This document shows positions 17,667-27,512 of a DNA stretch of 64,000 nt, in pieces. The notes below the pieces were generated by a model, which did not search any database, was not told the DNA's origin, and saw only the letters and a list, made by a program, of their open reading frames with translations. Source of the stretch: CALODL01 sp942492115 (GTDB lineage Bacteria; Planctomycetota; Phycisphaerae; UBA1845; CAIVHJ01). The position numbers and the translations under genes were made by a program. Each line of letters opens with the position of its first letter. Positions within the stretch are counted from its first letter, which is position 1. Location: the NCBI GenBank assembly GCA_942492115.1, contig CALODL010000021.1, positions 310,001 through 374,000 on the forward strand. Direction: 5' to 3'.

Positions 17667-20222
17667 ATGACCGCAAACGCGGAGCGACAACTTGGCAGCG
17701 CCGCGCCTTTCCCCGAGCTTGCATTCGAGTCGCTGCGACTGCAGTGCGACCCCGATACGATTCCGGTCCGGTCAACAACCGAACTGGAACCGCTCGAAGC
17801 GGTATTGGGCCAGGACACTGCAGTCGAGGCATTGCGCTTCGGTCTGGCCATAGATGCCCCGGGCCAGAACATTTTCGTCCGCGGCTTGACCGGCACCGGA
17901 CGCATGACCTTGATCCACAAGCTTCTCGATGGCACGGATCAGACGGCTGCGCCCTTGTTCGATCGATGTTATGTGCACAATTTCAAGAGCCCGGATCGAC
18001 CGCGATTGATCTCATTGCCCGCTGGCCAGGGACACGTGTTCAAGCAGCGCGTCGATGAGCTGGCCGATTTCATTCGCGATGACCTCGATACGGCTCTGAC
18101 GACTGGAGCCATGCAGGCCCGCCGGGCGGCTCTCGAACAACACACCCAATCGCGCATCGATCAACTGGTGAAACCACTGGAGAACGAAGCCCGCGAGGCC
18201 GGCCTGGCGCTGGTCGCCGTTCAGGCCGGACCACTCACCCAGGCCATGCTCTTTCCGCTGCATGACAACGAACCAGCCCCTCCCGAGAAGTGGGAAGAAC
18301 TGTGCCGCACGGAGCAGATTACGCCTGCCGATGCTGCCCGGGTCAACCGGATACTGGAGATCTATCAGAAACGCCTGCAGGAGGCTCTGCAACAAGTCAA
18401 TCTGTTGCGCCGGGAACACAACCGCGCCGCCAAACAGCTGCTCGAGAGTTCGATCCATGCCGTACTCACTCAGTTCACAACGACAATTGAGAATGAATTC
18501 TCAGATGAGTCCACCGCGCTGTTTCTCTCCGAACTCATCAACGATGTCGCCGTGGTGTGGAATCACGCAGCTGAGGAGCGCGTCAGCAGCATTCGGCAGT
18601 ACCGTGTCAACGTCGTCCTGGCCCATGCCGCAGATGCGCCGCGCCCGATCGTTCTGGAGAACACGCCATCGCTCATGAACCTGCTCGGCTCGATCGACCG
18701 CAGTTTTGATCGCACAGGAGCCGATCGCTCTGATCATTTGCTCATCCGCGCAGGTTCACTGTTGCGTGCAGATCGGGGTTACCTCGTACTCGAGGCTCGC
18801 GATGTCCTCGCGGAACCCGGTGCCTGGCGCATGCTATTGCGTACGCTACGAACGGGTCGGCTCGAGATCGTTCCCCCCGAAATGACTATGCCGTGGATGG
18901 GTCGAGCGATCAAACCGGAACAGATCGATGTCAAAGTCAAAGTGATCCTGCTCGGTGATGCCGAGACCTACCACATGCTGGACGCCTATGACCCAGATTT
19001 TCCATATATGTTTCGCGTGCTTGCTGACTTCGACAGTGCGGTGCCGCGTACACCGGATTATGTCGAGCGTTACTGCCGCGCACTGGCCCGGATCATCCGG
19101 GACGAGCACCTGCATCCATTCGACAATCACGCACTTGCCAGTCTCATCGAATATGCCGCGCGCATCGCCAGCCGTCAGGATCGCTTGACCACGCGCTTTG
19201 GTCGCCTGGCCGACATTGCGCGAGAGGCTTCGTTCATTGCAGACCGCCGCAGCCAGGACGTTGTTACAGGAGCGGACGTCGACCAGGCCATCGTCAGCGC
19301 CAAGCGGCGCATCGGACTGCCTTCACGGCACTTTCGTGAATTGCTTGCCGATGGCACCATACAAATCGACACGACCGGAACGGTCGTCGGACAGGTCAAC
19401 GGCCTCGCCGTCATGCAGGCAGGCCCGCTGACAAACGGCTTTCCGGCACGCATCACTGCAACGATTGGCCCGGGGGCCAGCGGCCCGATCAACATCGAGC
19501 GCGAAGCTCAGATGAGCGGTGCCATTCACACCAAAGGATTCTATATCCTGGGTGGGCTGTTGCGTTACCTGCTGCGCACGTTGCACCCATTGACCTTTAG
19601 CGCATCCGTTGCCTTTGAGCAGAGCTACGGTGGAATCGATGGTGACTCGGCTTCCGGAGCGGAAATCTGCTGCCTGCTCAGCGCCCTGACCGATATCCCG
19701 CTGCGCCAGGATGTGGCCATGACCGGGGCGATCGACCAGACTGGCAACGTCTTGGCTGTCGGAGCCGTCAACGAAAAAATCGAAGGGTTTTTCGACACGT
19801 GTCGGGACACCCAACTGACTGGCCGTCAAGGTGTGATCATTCCACGGGCCAACGCCCGCGACCTCATGCTGCGACCGGATGTCGTCAAAGCCTGCGCCGA
19901 AGACCGCTTTCGGGTGTACGCCGTGGACACCATTCACGATGCCCTTGAAATCTTGACCGGTGTCACCGCCGGGATTCCTGATGAACGTGGAACCTACCCG
20001 CCTGATACGCTGTTGGGCGTTGCTGTCGAAAAGGCGTTCGAGTACTGGTTGCGCGTTTCGCCCCAGGTGATCATGGATGCCCAGGCGAACGACGCCCCAG
20101 AAGACGAGGCGGCCGGCGTGCCGCCGCCCACCAGGAAGAAAAAGAAGAAGAAGCTAAAGAAAAAGAAAGCCGGGGCCCGCACGAAGACTGCACCGGGCCC
20201 GCGCACACGGACGCATAGATAA
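17667..20222 (+). CDS. Lon-like (S16) ATP-dependent protease, LonB-related
   Basis: The 851-residue product joins a divergent AAA+ module to a C-terminal Lon (S16) proteolytic domain, in the arrangement of bacterial LonB-like proteins. The proteolytic dyad is Ser661 (DGDSASGAE) and Lys704 (NEKIEGFF). The P-loop-like motif is GLTGTGRMT, with Arg79 where Walker A normally has Lys. A long helical insert occupies about residues 130-300. The C-terminal tail is strongly basic with runs of lysine. ATG 17667 is chosen because TTTGGAG lies 7 nt upstream. The potassium channel gene begins 3 nt after its stop, so the two are probably co-transcribed. Substrates are unknown. Confidence 0.9.
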   Translation: MTANAERQLGSAAPFPELAFESLRLQCDPDTIPVRSTTELEPLEAVLGQDTAVEALRFGLAIDAPGQNIFVRGLTGTGRMTLIHKLLDGTDQTAAPLFDRCYVHNFKSPDRPRLISLPAGQGHVFKQRVDELADFIRDDLDTALTTGAMQARRAALEQHTQSRIDQLVKPLENEAREAGLALVAVQAGPLTQAMLFPLHDNEPAPPEKWEELCRTEQITPADAARVNRILEIYQKRLQEALQQVNLLRREHNRAAKQLLESSIHAVLTQFTTTIENEFSDESTALFLSELINDVAVVWNHAAEERVSSIRQYRVNVVLAHAADAPRPIVLENTPSLMNLLGSIDRSFDRTGADRSDHLLIRAGSLLRADRGYLVLEARDVLAEPGAWRMLLRTLRTGRLEIVPPEMTMPWMGRAIKPEQIDVKVKVILLGDAETYHMLDAYDPDFPYMFRVLADFDSAVPRTPDYVERYCRALARIIRDEHLHPFDNHALASLIEYAARIASRQDRLTTRFGRLADIAREASFIADRRSQDVVTGADVDQAIVSAKRRIGLPSRHFRELLADGTIQIDTTGTVVGQVNGLAVMQAGPLTNGFPARITATIGPGASGPINIEREAQMSGAIHTKGFYILGGLLRYLLRTLHPLTFSASVAFEQSYGGIDGDSASGAEICCLLSALTDIPLRQDVAMTGAIDQTGNVLAVGAVNEKIEGFFDTCRDTQLTGRQGVIIPRANARDLMLRPDVVKACAEDRFRVYAVDTIHDALEILTGVTAGIPDERGTYPPDTLLGVAVEKAFEYWLRVSPQVIMDAQANDAPEDEAAGVPPPTRKKKKKKLKKKKAGARTKTAPGPRTRTHR

Positions 20223-20225
20223 CCG

Positions 20226-21206
20226 ATGGACGCCGATAAACGTTTCATTTTGTCGATGGTCATCGTCCTAACCGTGCTGATCAGCGGCGTTGTAGGGTAC
20301 TCGTTCTTTGAGGATGTGTCCCTGCGCCAGGCAATGTACATGACCGTCATCACGGTCTCGACGGTCGGATTCGGTGATGACATGGTCAAGACAGCCAGCG
20401 GCCAGATGTTCACCATCGTGCTCATTACGCTGGGTGTGGGCAGCAGCTCCTACGCCATGGTCTCGCTGGTGACGCTGCTATTGGGCGGGGAGCTTCGCGC
20501 CGTGATGGAGAAATCCAAAATGATGAAACGTATCGACAGTTTTCGTGATCACGTCATCATCTGCGGCTTTGGACGCATGGGGAGTATGGTCGCTTCACAG
20601 TTTTACGATCAAGATCGCACCTTTGTGGTCATCGACCTGGACTCCGACACGATTAAGCAGGTACAGGCTCTCGGGTTTGCCCACGTCGAGGGCGATGCCT
20701 CGCTCGAGCCCACACTCGAGGCAGCCGGCATTCACAACGCCGCAGCACTTGTCGCGGTCCTGCCCCATGACGCCGACAATGTCTACGTCACGCTTACGGC
20801 ACGTGGGCTGAAATCCGATCTGCAGATCATCTCACGCGCGGAGCGCACGACCACGGAACAGAAACTGATGCGTGCTGGCGCTAACCATGTTATTTGCCCC
20901 CAGATCATCGGAGCATTCCGGATTTGTGGATTGATCACCCGTCCCCATGTCGTGGATTTCGTGGACGTCGCCGCACGTGGCATCGAGTTTGAAATTGACG
21001 AATACATCGTGACCGAGAACTCATCGCTCGCAGGCAAGACCCTGCGCGACGCCGATCTGCCAACGCGGGTCAATGCCATCGTCGTGGCCATCAAGCGCAC
21101 CTCCGGCAACGTGTTCAACCCCAACGCTGACGAACGCATCGAGATCGGTGATACGCTGATTCTCATCTGCGAAATCGCCGCCAAACACCGTATCGCCGAG
21201 CTGTAG
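20226..21206 (+). CDS. RCK-gated potassium channel protein
   Basis: The product (326 residues) is a two-transmembrane potassium channel joined to TrkA-N and TrkA-C (RCK) domains, like MthK. Helices lie at about residues 7-25 and 60-83, with the selectivity filter TVGFGD at residues 46-51 between them. The Rossmann fold follows (VIICGFGRMGSMVA at about 106-119, then VVIDLDSD), and a TrkA-C ligand domain completes the protein. It should pass K+ under control of a bound ion or nucleotide. It starts 3 nt after the Lon-like gene, which points to coupled expression. Confidence 0.93.
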   Translation: MDADKRFILSMVIVLTVLISGVVGYSFFEDVSLRQAMYMTVITVSTVGFGDDMVKTASGQMFTIVLITLGVGSSSYAMVSLVTLLLGGELRAVMEKSKMMKRIDSFRDHVIICGFGRMGSMVASQFYDQDRTFVVIDLDSDTIKQVQALGFAHVEGDASLEPTLEAAGIHNAAALVAVLPHDADNVYVTLTARGLKSDLQIISRAERTTTEQKLMRAGANHVICPQIIGAFRICGLITRPHVVDFVDVAARGIEFEIDEYIVTENSSLAGKTLRDADLPTRVNAIVVAIKRTSGNVFNPNADERIEIGDTLILICEIAAKHRIAEL

Positions 21207-21344
21207 CCGGTAAGACTCGGGTAGCCCTCCAGTTACGAGTTTCGTGCACCCGGGACTTCATCTCCCCCCCTGCACGATACGCGTGTGCTACAATCACAAA
21301 CGACATCCCGTCTCATGTTCCAAACAATGGCGATCGGAGTTCAT

Positions 21345-22109
21345 ATGAAACACGCACTGATGATCGGGTTGGCGATAGTGACGCTTGCGACGAATGCGCA
21401 CGCGGATTCGGTGGTAACGTTCGAGGCAGGTGCGGAGGGCTGGGTCGGCCCCAGTGGAGCAGGCGGAGCCACGACGATCGACCCGACGGGGGGTCACCCC
21501 GGGGCCAACATGCACACGGTGTTCAATAACTTCGGTATCACGTTCTTCAACAACACGTCCGCCGACTGGATCGGTGATTACACGCTGTTTCCAACAGCGA
21601 CGCTGGCCATCGATACCAAGGTCGAGAGCATTGATTTCATCGGTTCGCCCGTTCCGCGGCCGTGGCTCATTGAACTGCGCGATTACGACGATCCACCAGC
21701 CGGTTTTCCATGGGTCTCGGTGTGGTACAAGTTTGCCGACATCTCCGAGGCCCAGCACGGTGACTGGACCACTTTCATGGTGACCATTGACGACACCTCC
21801 GCCACGGACCTACCCGCAGGTTGGGGTGGTTACGGCGCAGAGAACGAGTTCGCCGAGCCCATACTGCCCAAGGACCGCACGTTCGCGAGTGTGCTGGCCG
21901 GTGTCGACGAAGTGGCTCTCACAACGCTGGAACCAGGATTCTTCTTCGGTTTTACCGACTTCGACGTGCGCATCGACAATCTCGCGCGCGCGGGCTCGGC
22001 AGTACCGACCCTGTCGGAATACGGGTTGATGGCCATGGGAGTGCTGCTGGTGGTCGCAGGTGGAGTGATTACCCGCAGGCGACAGGCTGGGGCGACGCCC
22101 ACCGCCTAG
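21345..22109 (+). CDS. Exported protein with IPTL-CTERM sorting signal
   Basis: The 254-residue product begins with a Sec signal peptide (MKHALMIGLAIVTLATNAHA) and ends with an IPTL-CTERM-like tail: VPTLSEYGL, a hydrophobic helix and an RRRQ basic end. Such tails are recognised by exosortase-type systems that cut and attach proteins to the cell surface. The central 200 residues look like a beta-sandwich and do not match a family I can name. ATG 21345 has GGAG upstream, so the 20 residues from 21285 are dismissed. No exosortase is in the window. Confidence 0.8.
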   Translation: MKHALMIGLAIVTLATNAHADSVVTFEAGAEGWVGPSGAGGATTIDPTGGHPGANMHTVFNNFGITFFNNTSADWIGDYTLFPTATLAIDTKVESIDFIGSPVPRPWLIELRDYDDPPAGFPWVSVWYKFADISEAQHGDWTTFMVTIDDTSATDLPAGWGGYGAENEFAEPILPKDRTFASVLAGVDEVALTTLEPGFFFGFTDFDVRIDNLARAGSAVPTLSEYGLMAMGVLLVVAGGVITRRRQAGATPTA

Positions 22110-22143
22110 ACAACGTGCCTGGCAACGGCTGCCCACACGCAGC

Positions 22144-24297
22144 TCAGTTCGCGGAAGAGATCAGGAACTGTTCGAGCGTGTCCAGCTTTTCATTGAGACG
22201 TGCGAATACGCCGAGGTACAGCTTTTCGCAAACAAGAAGCAAATCACGGTCCTCGTGCTCGATGGCATAGCGCAGTGCCGGCAACATCCAGGCGCTGTAT
22301 CCCGAATGCTCATCTGTCGCGCTGTACAGATTTTGGAACCATGGACGTCCGGGAATGCCGGATGAATGCAACCACGCGCGATCCAGCTGCATCAACACGT
22401 TGTTGACCTGATCGAGCGCAGTGCCCGACAAGGCCCCACGGCGGACGGCGTCTTGCAGATCGTGAGAAACGGTGCGCGCTCGTCGAGCGTAGTGCACGGC
22501 AGCAGCGTTGAGACGAATGAACTCAGGTGCTATTTCACCCTCGCCGCCCTGCAAGACGCCATTTCCGCGACCGCGCGCGGTCAGGGCCTGCAAGTGTCGA
22601 CGGATCTCCGGCCCGACTCTTCCAGGATCGAGTGGCAGCAACGGGGCATTCGCGAGACGACCGGCAACGATTGCAGCAACACGCGTCACCATCCGTGCCG
22701 GTTCATAGTCGTCGCCGACAATCTTGCGATACCATGTCAGCGTGTCGTAGTTCGAATGATAAGAAACACCTGGTGATCCTCCCGCGCCCAGGCTGGCACA
22801 CGGTACACCAGCCAGTGCAACGAACGCGATATGATCGGATCCTCCACCGATGTCACCGAAACGCGGCAAAGCGGCATCGGTCGGGTTGGCCGCGCGCGCG
22901 AACCACCGATCAAACACACTCGACTGACCCGTCGCGGCCATGACCGGCACGGCGCGGGTGCTATCGGCGATCACCTGTTGCAAGCTTGGAAAGCTGCTCG
23001 ACCCGAAGCGTGGTCCCATTGCAGCCATGTCGAGGTTGATGTAGGCAACACAGTTGTCGCGCATCTGCGCGAGGTGGCCTTCGACATACTCCACCGAACC
23101 GATGATGCCATGTTCTTCAGCACCCCACGCCGCGAAAGTAATCGAGCGATCGGGTTTGTGACCGGCAGCAGCAGCCTCGGACAGAACACGGGCAGCCTCC
23201 ATAATGGTGATCAACCCACAAACAGGATCACCTGCCCCGAAGCCCCATGCGTCGTGATGACATCCGAGAATGATGTGCTGCTCGGGATATTTGGTCCCAC
23301 GAAGCGTCCCGAGCACGTTGGCTGTCTTGGTCACATTCCGTTCCTGGGTCACTTTGATCCGGACCTTGAGTGCGTCACCACCCGTCAACCGGTAGCGCAG
23401 CGGCAAACCACCTTGCCAGGCGGACGGCACGCTCGCGCCGGTCATCCGCTGCATGATCTCTTGAGCAGCGCCCCAGCCGACGGGTTGAACCGGGATCCGC
23501 GGCAGGGCGACGTCGTGTTCATCGAGACGTTCGACCTGCGCCGTCGCCTCGACGAACGGAGTCAGCGGGTCACCTGCGTAATCGAGGGTCTTGATCGAAC
23601 CACGCTGGATCGATGTGCGATTGGCGTAACCACCCTCAGGGTACATCAATCCGCGGGCGTAACCACTGTCTGCTGGATCGGTGTAGATGATCAAACCCAC
23701 CGCCCCGGCAGCTTCGGCGAACTTGGCCTTGTAGCCTCGATAGTTGCGCCCATATCGGGCAATGACGATCTGGCCTGTGCAACGGACGCCCATTTCTGAA
23801 AGCTGATCGAAGTCTTCCTTAGTGCCGTAATTGGCATACACGACGCCGGCGGTCGCGTCACCCGAGGCACCAAAAGCATTCCATCCGGGATTGAGATCGG
23901 CATGCTGTGTGTAGGCGTCCTCGCTCAGGATTTCTTCGGTGACCGCCAACTCCACGACATCGGGTGCCACGATGGACAGTTGGCTGTCGATGGGTCGCGA
24001 CAGCAATGGCCAGAATTCGTGCCGAGTGACCTCGAGCCCCATATCATCAAACGCTGCCACCAGACGCTCGATCTGCCGTGCGTCACCTGGTGAACCTGCC
24101 ATATGGGGTTCGCTGGCCAGCAGATCGTGCCAGGCACGCAAGCGCGCGGGGTCGGTGGTCGACAAAACGATCTGTTCGAGTTCGCCCTGCAGCTGGCGGG
24201 CGGCGGCCGGCCAGCCCTCGGGCCCGCCGGGCCTCGTCGCATTTCCGTCATCGGAAAGGAGAAGACACGTCATCAAAATGAGGCTGTTGATAGTCAT
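22144..24297 (-). CDS. M28 family metallopeptidase (glutamate carboxypeptidase II-like), exported
   Basis: The 717-residue protein has the three-domain plan of glutamate carboxypeptidase II-like enzymes: signal peptide, protease-associated (PA) insert, M28 catalytic domain and a helical transferrin-receptor-like dimerisation domain. Zinc-site motifs are visible as GCHHDAWGFGAGDP, AWGAEEHGIIGS with the catalytic and ligand glutamates, GGSDHIAF and YHSNYDT. It probably releases C-terminal or small peptides in the periplasm. It is convergent with the IPTL-CTERM gene, and 190 bp separates it from the divergent GTPase genes. Confidence 0.93.
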   Translation of the reverse strand: MTINSLILMTCLLLSDDGNATRPGGPEGWPAAARQLQGELEQIVLSTTDPARLRAWHDLLASEPHMAGSPGDARQIERLVAAFDDMGLEVTRHEFWPLLSRPIDSQLSIVAPDVVELAVTEEILSEDAYTQHADLNPGWNAFGASGDATAGVVYANYGTKEDFDQLSEMGVRCTGQIVIARYGRNYRGYKAKFAEAAGAVGLIIYTDPADSGYARGLMYPEGGYANRTSIQRGSIKTLDYAGDPLTPFVEATAQVERLDEHDVALPRIPVQPVGWGAAQEIMQRMTGASVPSAWQGGLPLRYRLTGGDALKVRIKVTQERNVTKTANVLGTLRGTKYPEQHIILGCHHDAWGFGAGDPVCGLITIMEAARVLSEAAAAGHKPDRSITFAAWGAEEHGIIGSVEYVEGHLAQMRDNCVAYINLDMAAMGPRFGSSSFPSLQQVIADSTRAVPVMAATGQSSVFDRWFARAANPTDAALPRFGDIGGGSDHIAFVALAGVPCASLGAGGSPGVSYHSNYDTLTWYRKIVGDDYEPARMVTRVAAIVAGRLANAPLLPLDPGRVGPEIRRHLQALTARGRGNGVLQGGEGEIAPEFIRLNAAAVHYARRARTVSHDLQDAVRRGALSGTALDQVNNVLMQLDRAWLHSSGIPGRPWFQNLYSATDEHSGYSAWMLPALRYAIEHEDRDLLLVCEKLYLGVFARLNEKLDTLEQFLISSAN

Positions 24298-24488
24298 AGG
24301 GCGGACATTCTATAGGACACCCTGGCCTTCTCCTAATCGATGTACACAGGTGCGCATGGCCCCAATCGGCCAATATGCCGATGGTACGAGCGAAGTCACT
24401 TGAGCCGCGCTATTCTTGAAGCGACAGCCGTTACACAGCCCGGTACACATGGAACCGGACGCAACCACTTGATCGGCCAGACCCAGGT

Positions 24489-26159
24489 ATGACAACGACT
24501 TATCGCATGACTATGATGACAGATATGGCCGACGCCGCCGACCAGCATCTCACGCTTCTCAGCAACCCCGCAACGCTTCGTCGACTGGTGGATCTGGATC
24601 TGGGATGGGACACCACCGACCTCCACGCGGCGGCCACGCTTCGTTTCAAACTGACCATCGCCGAGGCCCCCCGGATCGTCGGGCTGCTGGGTGGGGCATC
24701 ATCGGGCAAGAGCACACTGTTCAACTCCCTGGCCGGACGCGAGATCAGCTCAATCAGTGCCCATGCCCACGAGACCACCGGCCCCATCGCAGGCGCCGTA
24801 GAGCCGGAGCAATTGGCCGGCTGGATGAACCAGAACCTGGCCTTCCCCGATCTGACTCCGCATGTTCTGCTCAACGGCGCGACGTCCTCCGGGCGCTACG
24901 ACACCTTGACGGTCGCGCCTCTGGCGCGTCCTGCATGGGACGGGCGCATCCTGATCGATACACCGGACGTCACCAGCTTGATGTCCGCTGATGAAGGATC
25001 GGTGACTCGGCGACTCCTCCCGTGGTTCGACGCACTCATCGTGGTGGTCGACGAAGAACGGTGGTTCGATGCCGGTGTGTTTGGCGACCTCGAGGATGCC
25101 CGTCGGCGCTACGGCGCGGCCGTATTCGTGGTCTTCAATCGCAACGAATCCGGCCCCGACCTCGATACTGAGGAGCGTGGGCGCATGGCCGACCATGCCA
25201 GGTCTCATGGCGCCGCAGCCCATTGTTTCAATCCGTTCATGCGTGGCATCGGCTATCGGCCTGCTGCACCGGCAACGGTCTCGCATATCATGGAGTGGAT
25301 CGCATCCACCGCAAACGATGGCCGGACGACTGCTTTGACCGGCGATATCCAGGCGCGCACGGCCGAGGTCATCCGTATCAACGTTGAGCGCACCGAACAA
25401 TCAGCCGACCTCCGCCAGCGTATTGCGAGCGAACTCGCGACGCTCTCTGAGCACACCTCGTTGACTACGGATCTGCTCGATGCCAGCGAACGCGACATGT
25501 TGGGGCTCGGCTCGCGACTCGTGCCTTTGTATACGCTGTTTCGCGAGGTCCAGCGGCGCGTCAAACGTTGGACTGCCGGTCGCGGCGAGGTCAATTTCGA
25601 CAAAACGCCTGCCGATCTGGCGGCGGTGCTCCAGCGCAATTGCACACAACGCTTCTCCCATGCAACCGACCGCATCGAACGAATTATTCTCGATCATGCT
25701 TATGTTGCCGCCCCTGACTTCGCGTGCCAATGGACAGAGCCGGAACTGGATGCACATGACTGGGCCGTGCGCATCAGGGCGCACATCGATGCCTGGAAGG
25801 AGGAGGCTGCTCGCCAAACACGGCGCGGTGATGCCGCGGCCGTCGCGGTCGGCGTCCCGTTGCTGGTGGCTGATCTTTTGTTGCTGGGTGGCGCGGGCAT
25901 GTCATTGACCTGGGCAGCAGTGTCTGTCGCCGGATTCTTCGGAGGCAAGGGTCTGACGCGCGCTGTCCAGAAGTCACCAGCGTTCCTGGCATACCAGACG
26001 ACGGTTCGAGCTTATCAGTCACTCATACGGGAAACATTGGTCGAACAAACGGATGCCAACCTCGTACGCGTTCCCACGCGCCACCTGGACATGAAGGATC
26101 CACTTCTGCGCGCACTGATGTACTGGTCGTCCCCGGCCCGAAATACACGACACGCATAA
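24489..26159 (+). CDS. Membrane-associated P-loop GTPase (dynamin/Era-like), first of a pair
   Basis: This protein (556 residues) is a P-loop GTPase with G1 GGASSGKST at about residues 68-76 and G3 DTPD near 157-160. The G4-like motif is weak (FNRNE in place of N/TKxD). A long helical region follows. A hydrophobic hairpin (AVAVGVPLLVADLLLLGGAG and WAAVSVAGFFGG, about residues 453-488) should insert in the membrane. The plan GTPase, helices, membrane hairpin and helices resembles bacterial dynamin-like and YcjX/YfjP-type GTPases. ATG 24489 is one of several nearby starts and none has a strong Shine-Dalgarno. The second GTPase gene begins 15 nt downstream, so the pair probably acts together. 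Confidence 0.75.
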   Translation: MTTTYRMTMMTDMADAADQHLTLLSNPATLRRLVDLDLGWDTTDLHAAATLRFKLTIAEAPRIVGLLGGASSGKSTLFNSLAGREISSISAHAHETTGPIAGAVEPEQLAGWMNQNLAFPDLTPHVLLNGATSSGRYDTLTVAPLARPAWDGRILIDTPDVTSLMSADEGSVTRRLLPWFDALIVVVDEERWFDAGVFGDLEDARRRYGAAVFVVFNRNESGPDLDTEERGRMADHARSHGAAAHCFNPFMRGIGYRPAAPATVSHIMEWIASTANDGRTTALTGDIQARTAEVIRINVERTEQSADLRQRIASELATLSEHTSLTTDLLDASERDMLGLGSRLVPLYTLFREVQRRVKRWTAGRGEVNFDKTPADLAAVLQRNCTQRFSHATDRIERIILDHAYVAAPDFACQWTEPELDAHDWAVRIRAHIDAWKEEAARQTRRGDAAAVAVGVPLLVADLLLLGGAGMSLTWAAVSVAGFFGGKGLTRAVQKSPAFLAYQTTVRAYQSLIRETLVEQTDANLVRVPTRHLDMKDPLLRALMYWSSPARNTRHA

Positions 26160-26174
26160 AGATGGGCGATTGCG

Positions 26175-27512
26175 ATGCACGGAACCACTGCTGAAGCAAC
26201 ACTGAAGAACGTCAACCTCCGTCTCGGCGAGTTGCTCGACCTCGATCCGCTCGAGTTGACCACCGGTGCCGGCGTGGCCTTGACCGATCACCTGTGGGTG
26301 TGGGGTATTCTAGGGGGTAAGGACGTCGGTAAGAGCACGTTGATCGACGCCCTTGCCGGTGCTGGCGTGACGGCGGGCGGTGAACGCCCCGGCGAGGGCA
26401 CCTGTCGGCCGACTGCATTCCTGTGTGCTCAGGACCGTGCGGCCCTCGAGGCCCGGCTTCAAGACATGCCCGAGGAGGTAATCTATCGTACCACTGCGCC
26501 GGCTGCTATGCGCGGCCTGGTGCTCATCGATCTTCCTGATTACGACTCGCTCTTCGACAGCCATATTCAAGTGGTCCGCTCCGTCGCCCGTCTGCTCGAC
26601 GGGATCATCTGGGTCACGACACCGAAGAAGGTCGCTGACATTCGGGGCATTTCCGAAATCCAGCAAGTCCTCAAGGACCGGGACAATTTCGTCTACGTCG
26701 TCAACAAGATCGACTGGCTGCTGGCGCAATCCAATGGTACACCGGCTGCTGCCCTCGAGCACATGCGCACGACTTTGGATCGCCAAGTCGCAGCGAGCGA
26801 CGCAGCCGCTACCGCAGAGCGTACTTTCCTCATCAGCGCGCGACATCGCACATCCGATGACGCGCTTGCGGTCATCGCACAAAGCCGCAACCTCGACAGC
26901 GTAACTGCCCTTCGCGAACAATCGCCTGACATGATTCGCGCAGTCGCTGCCGCCACCGAGGACTTCAAGCGCCTGTCGACCCTGCTGACCTCTCCACCAA
27001 CAGCCGAATCGACCGAGACCAGCAAGCAGGCCAACCTCGAATTTCAACTCCGTGTTCAGCGCCAGCGTATTTGTGACCATTTCAAACCGCAGGACCACCT
27101 GGAACAGTTGCGCCATGCGAGTGCGGAGGAAGAGATCAGCGAAGTCGTAACCCGCGCCATTCCCCCCTCGTATACCGAACCGTTGCTGCGGCGGCTACAC
27201 AATCCTGCGCGGTTGTTCAGCAGTTGGTCGACCACCCTGTTTCGCGAACGCATCAGCCGGTGGTCGGTCCTGGGCGCCATCGCTTGGCCGCTGGCACTCG
27301 TGGGTGCCCTGATCGACGGTATTCGCTCGGCGTTGCCGGCACAGAGGGACGACGCCAACGACGTGTTCCAGGCAGACGGATCAAGCCTCGAACAGCGCAT
27401 GGGCGCGGTGGTCGACGGGGTCAAGCCGCCGCTTGGCCGGTACACCGTTCGCCCGGCTCGAACTGCCAACCGCAGCGCAACTGACCCGCCAGTTTCGCGT
27501 ACAGGTCAATGA
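26175..27512 (+). CDS. Membrane-associated P-loop GTPase, second of a pair (C-terminus shifted)
   Basis: The product has clear GTPase motifs: GGKDVGKS at residues 47-54, DLPD at 119-122 and NKID at 177-180. Helical regions follow, then a hydrophobic segment near residues 368-385. The last 35 residues, after about EQRMGAVVDGV, look unlike protein and end at 27512, while the +1 frame from about 27433 carries a sensible continuation with two more membrane helices. A single-base indel or a programmed shift near 27410-27440 is therefore likely, and the intact protein would be about 590 residues, similar to its neighbour. The pair may form heteromeric complexes on the membrane, which is inference. 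Confidence 0.7.
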   Translation: MHGTTAEATLKNVNLRLGELLDLDPLELTTGAGVALTDHLWVWGILGGKDVGKSTLIDALAGAGVTAGGERPGEGTCRPTAFLCAQDRAALEARLQDMPEEVIYRTTAPAAMRGLVLIDLPDYDSLFDSHIQVVRSVARLLDGIIWVTTPKKVADIRGISEIQQVLKDRDNFVYVVNKIDWLLAQSNGTPAAALEHMRTTLDRQVAASDAAATAERTFLISARHRTSDDALAVIAQSRNLDSVTALREQSPDMIRAVAAATEDFKRLSTLLTSPPTAESTETSKQANLEFQLRVQRQRICDHFKPQDHLEQLRHASAEEEISEVVTRAIPPSYTEPLLRRLHNPARLFSSWSTTLFRERISRWSVLGAIAWPLALVGALIDGIRSALPAQRDDANDVFQADGSSLEQRMGAVVDGVKPPLGRYTVRPARTANRSATDPPVSRTGQ

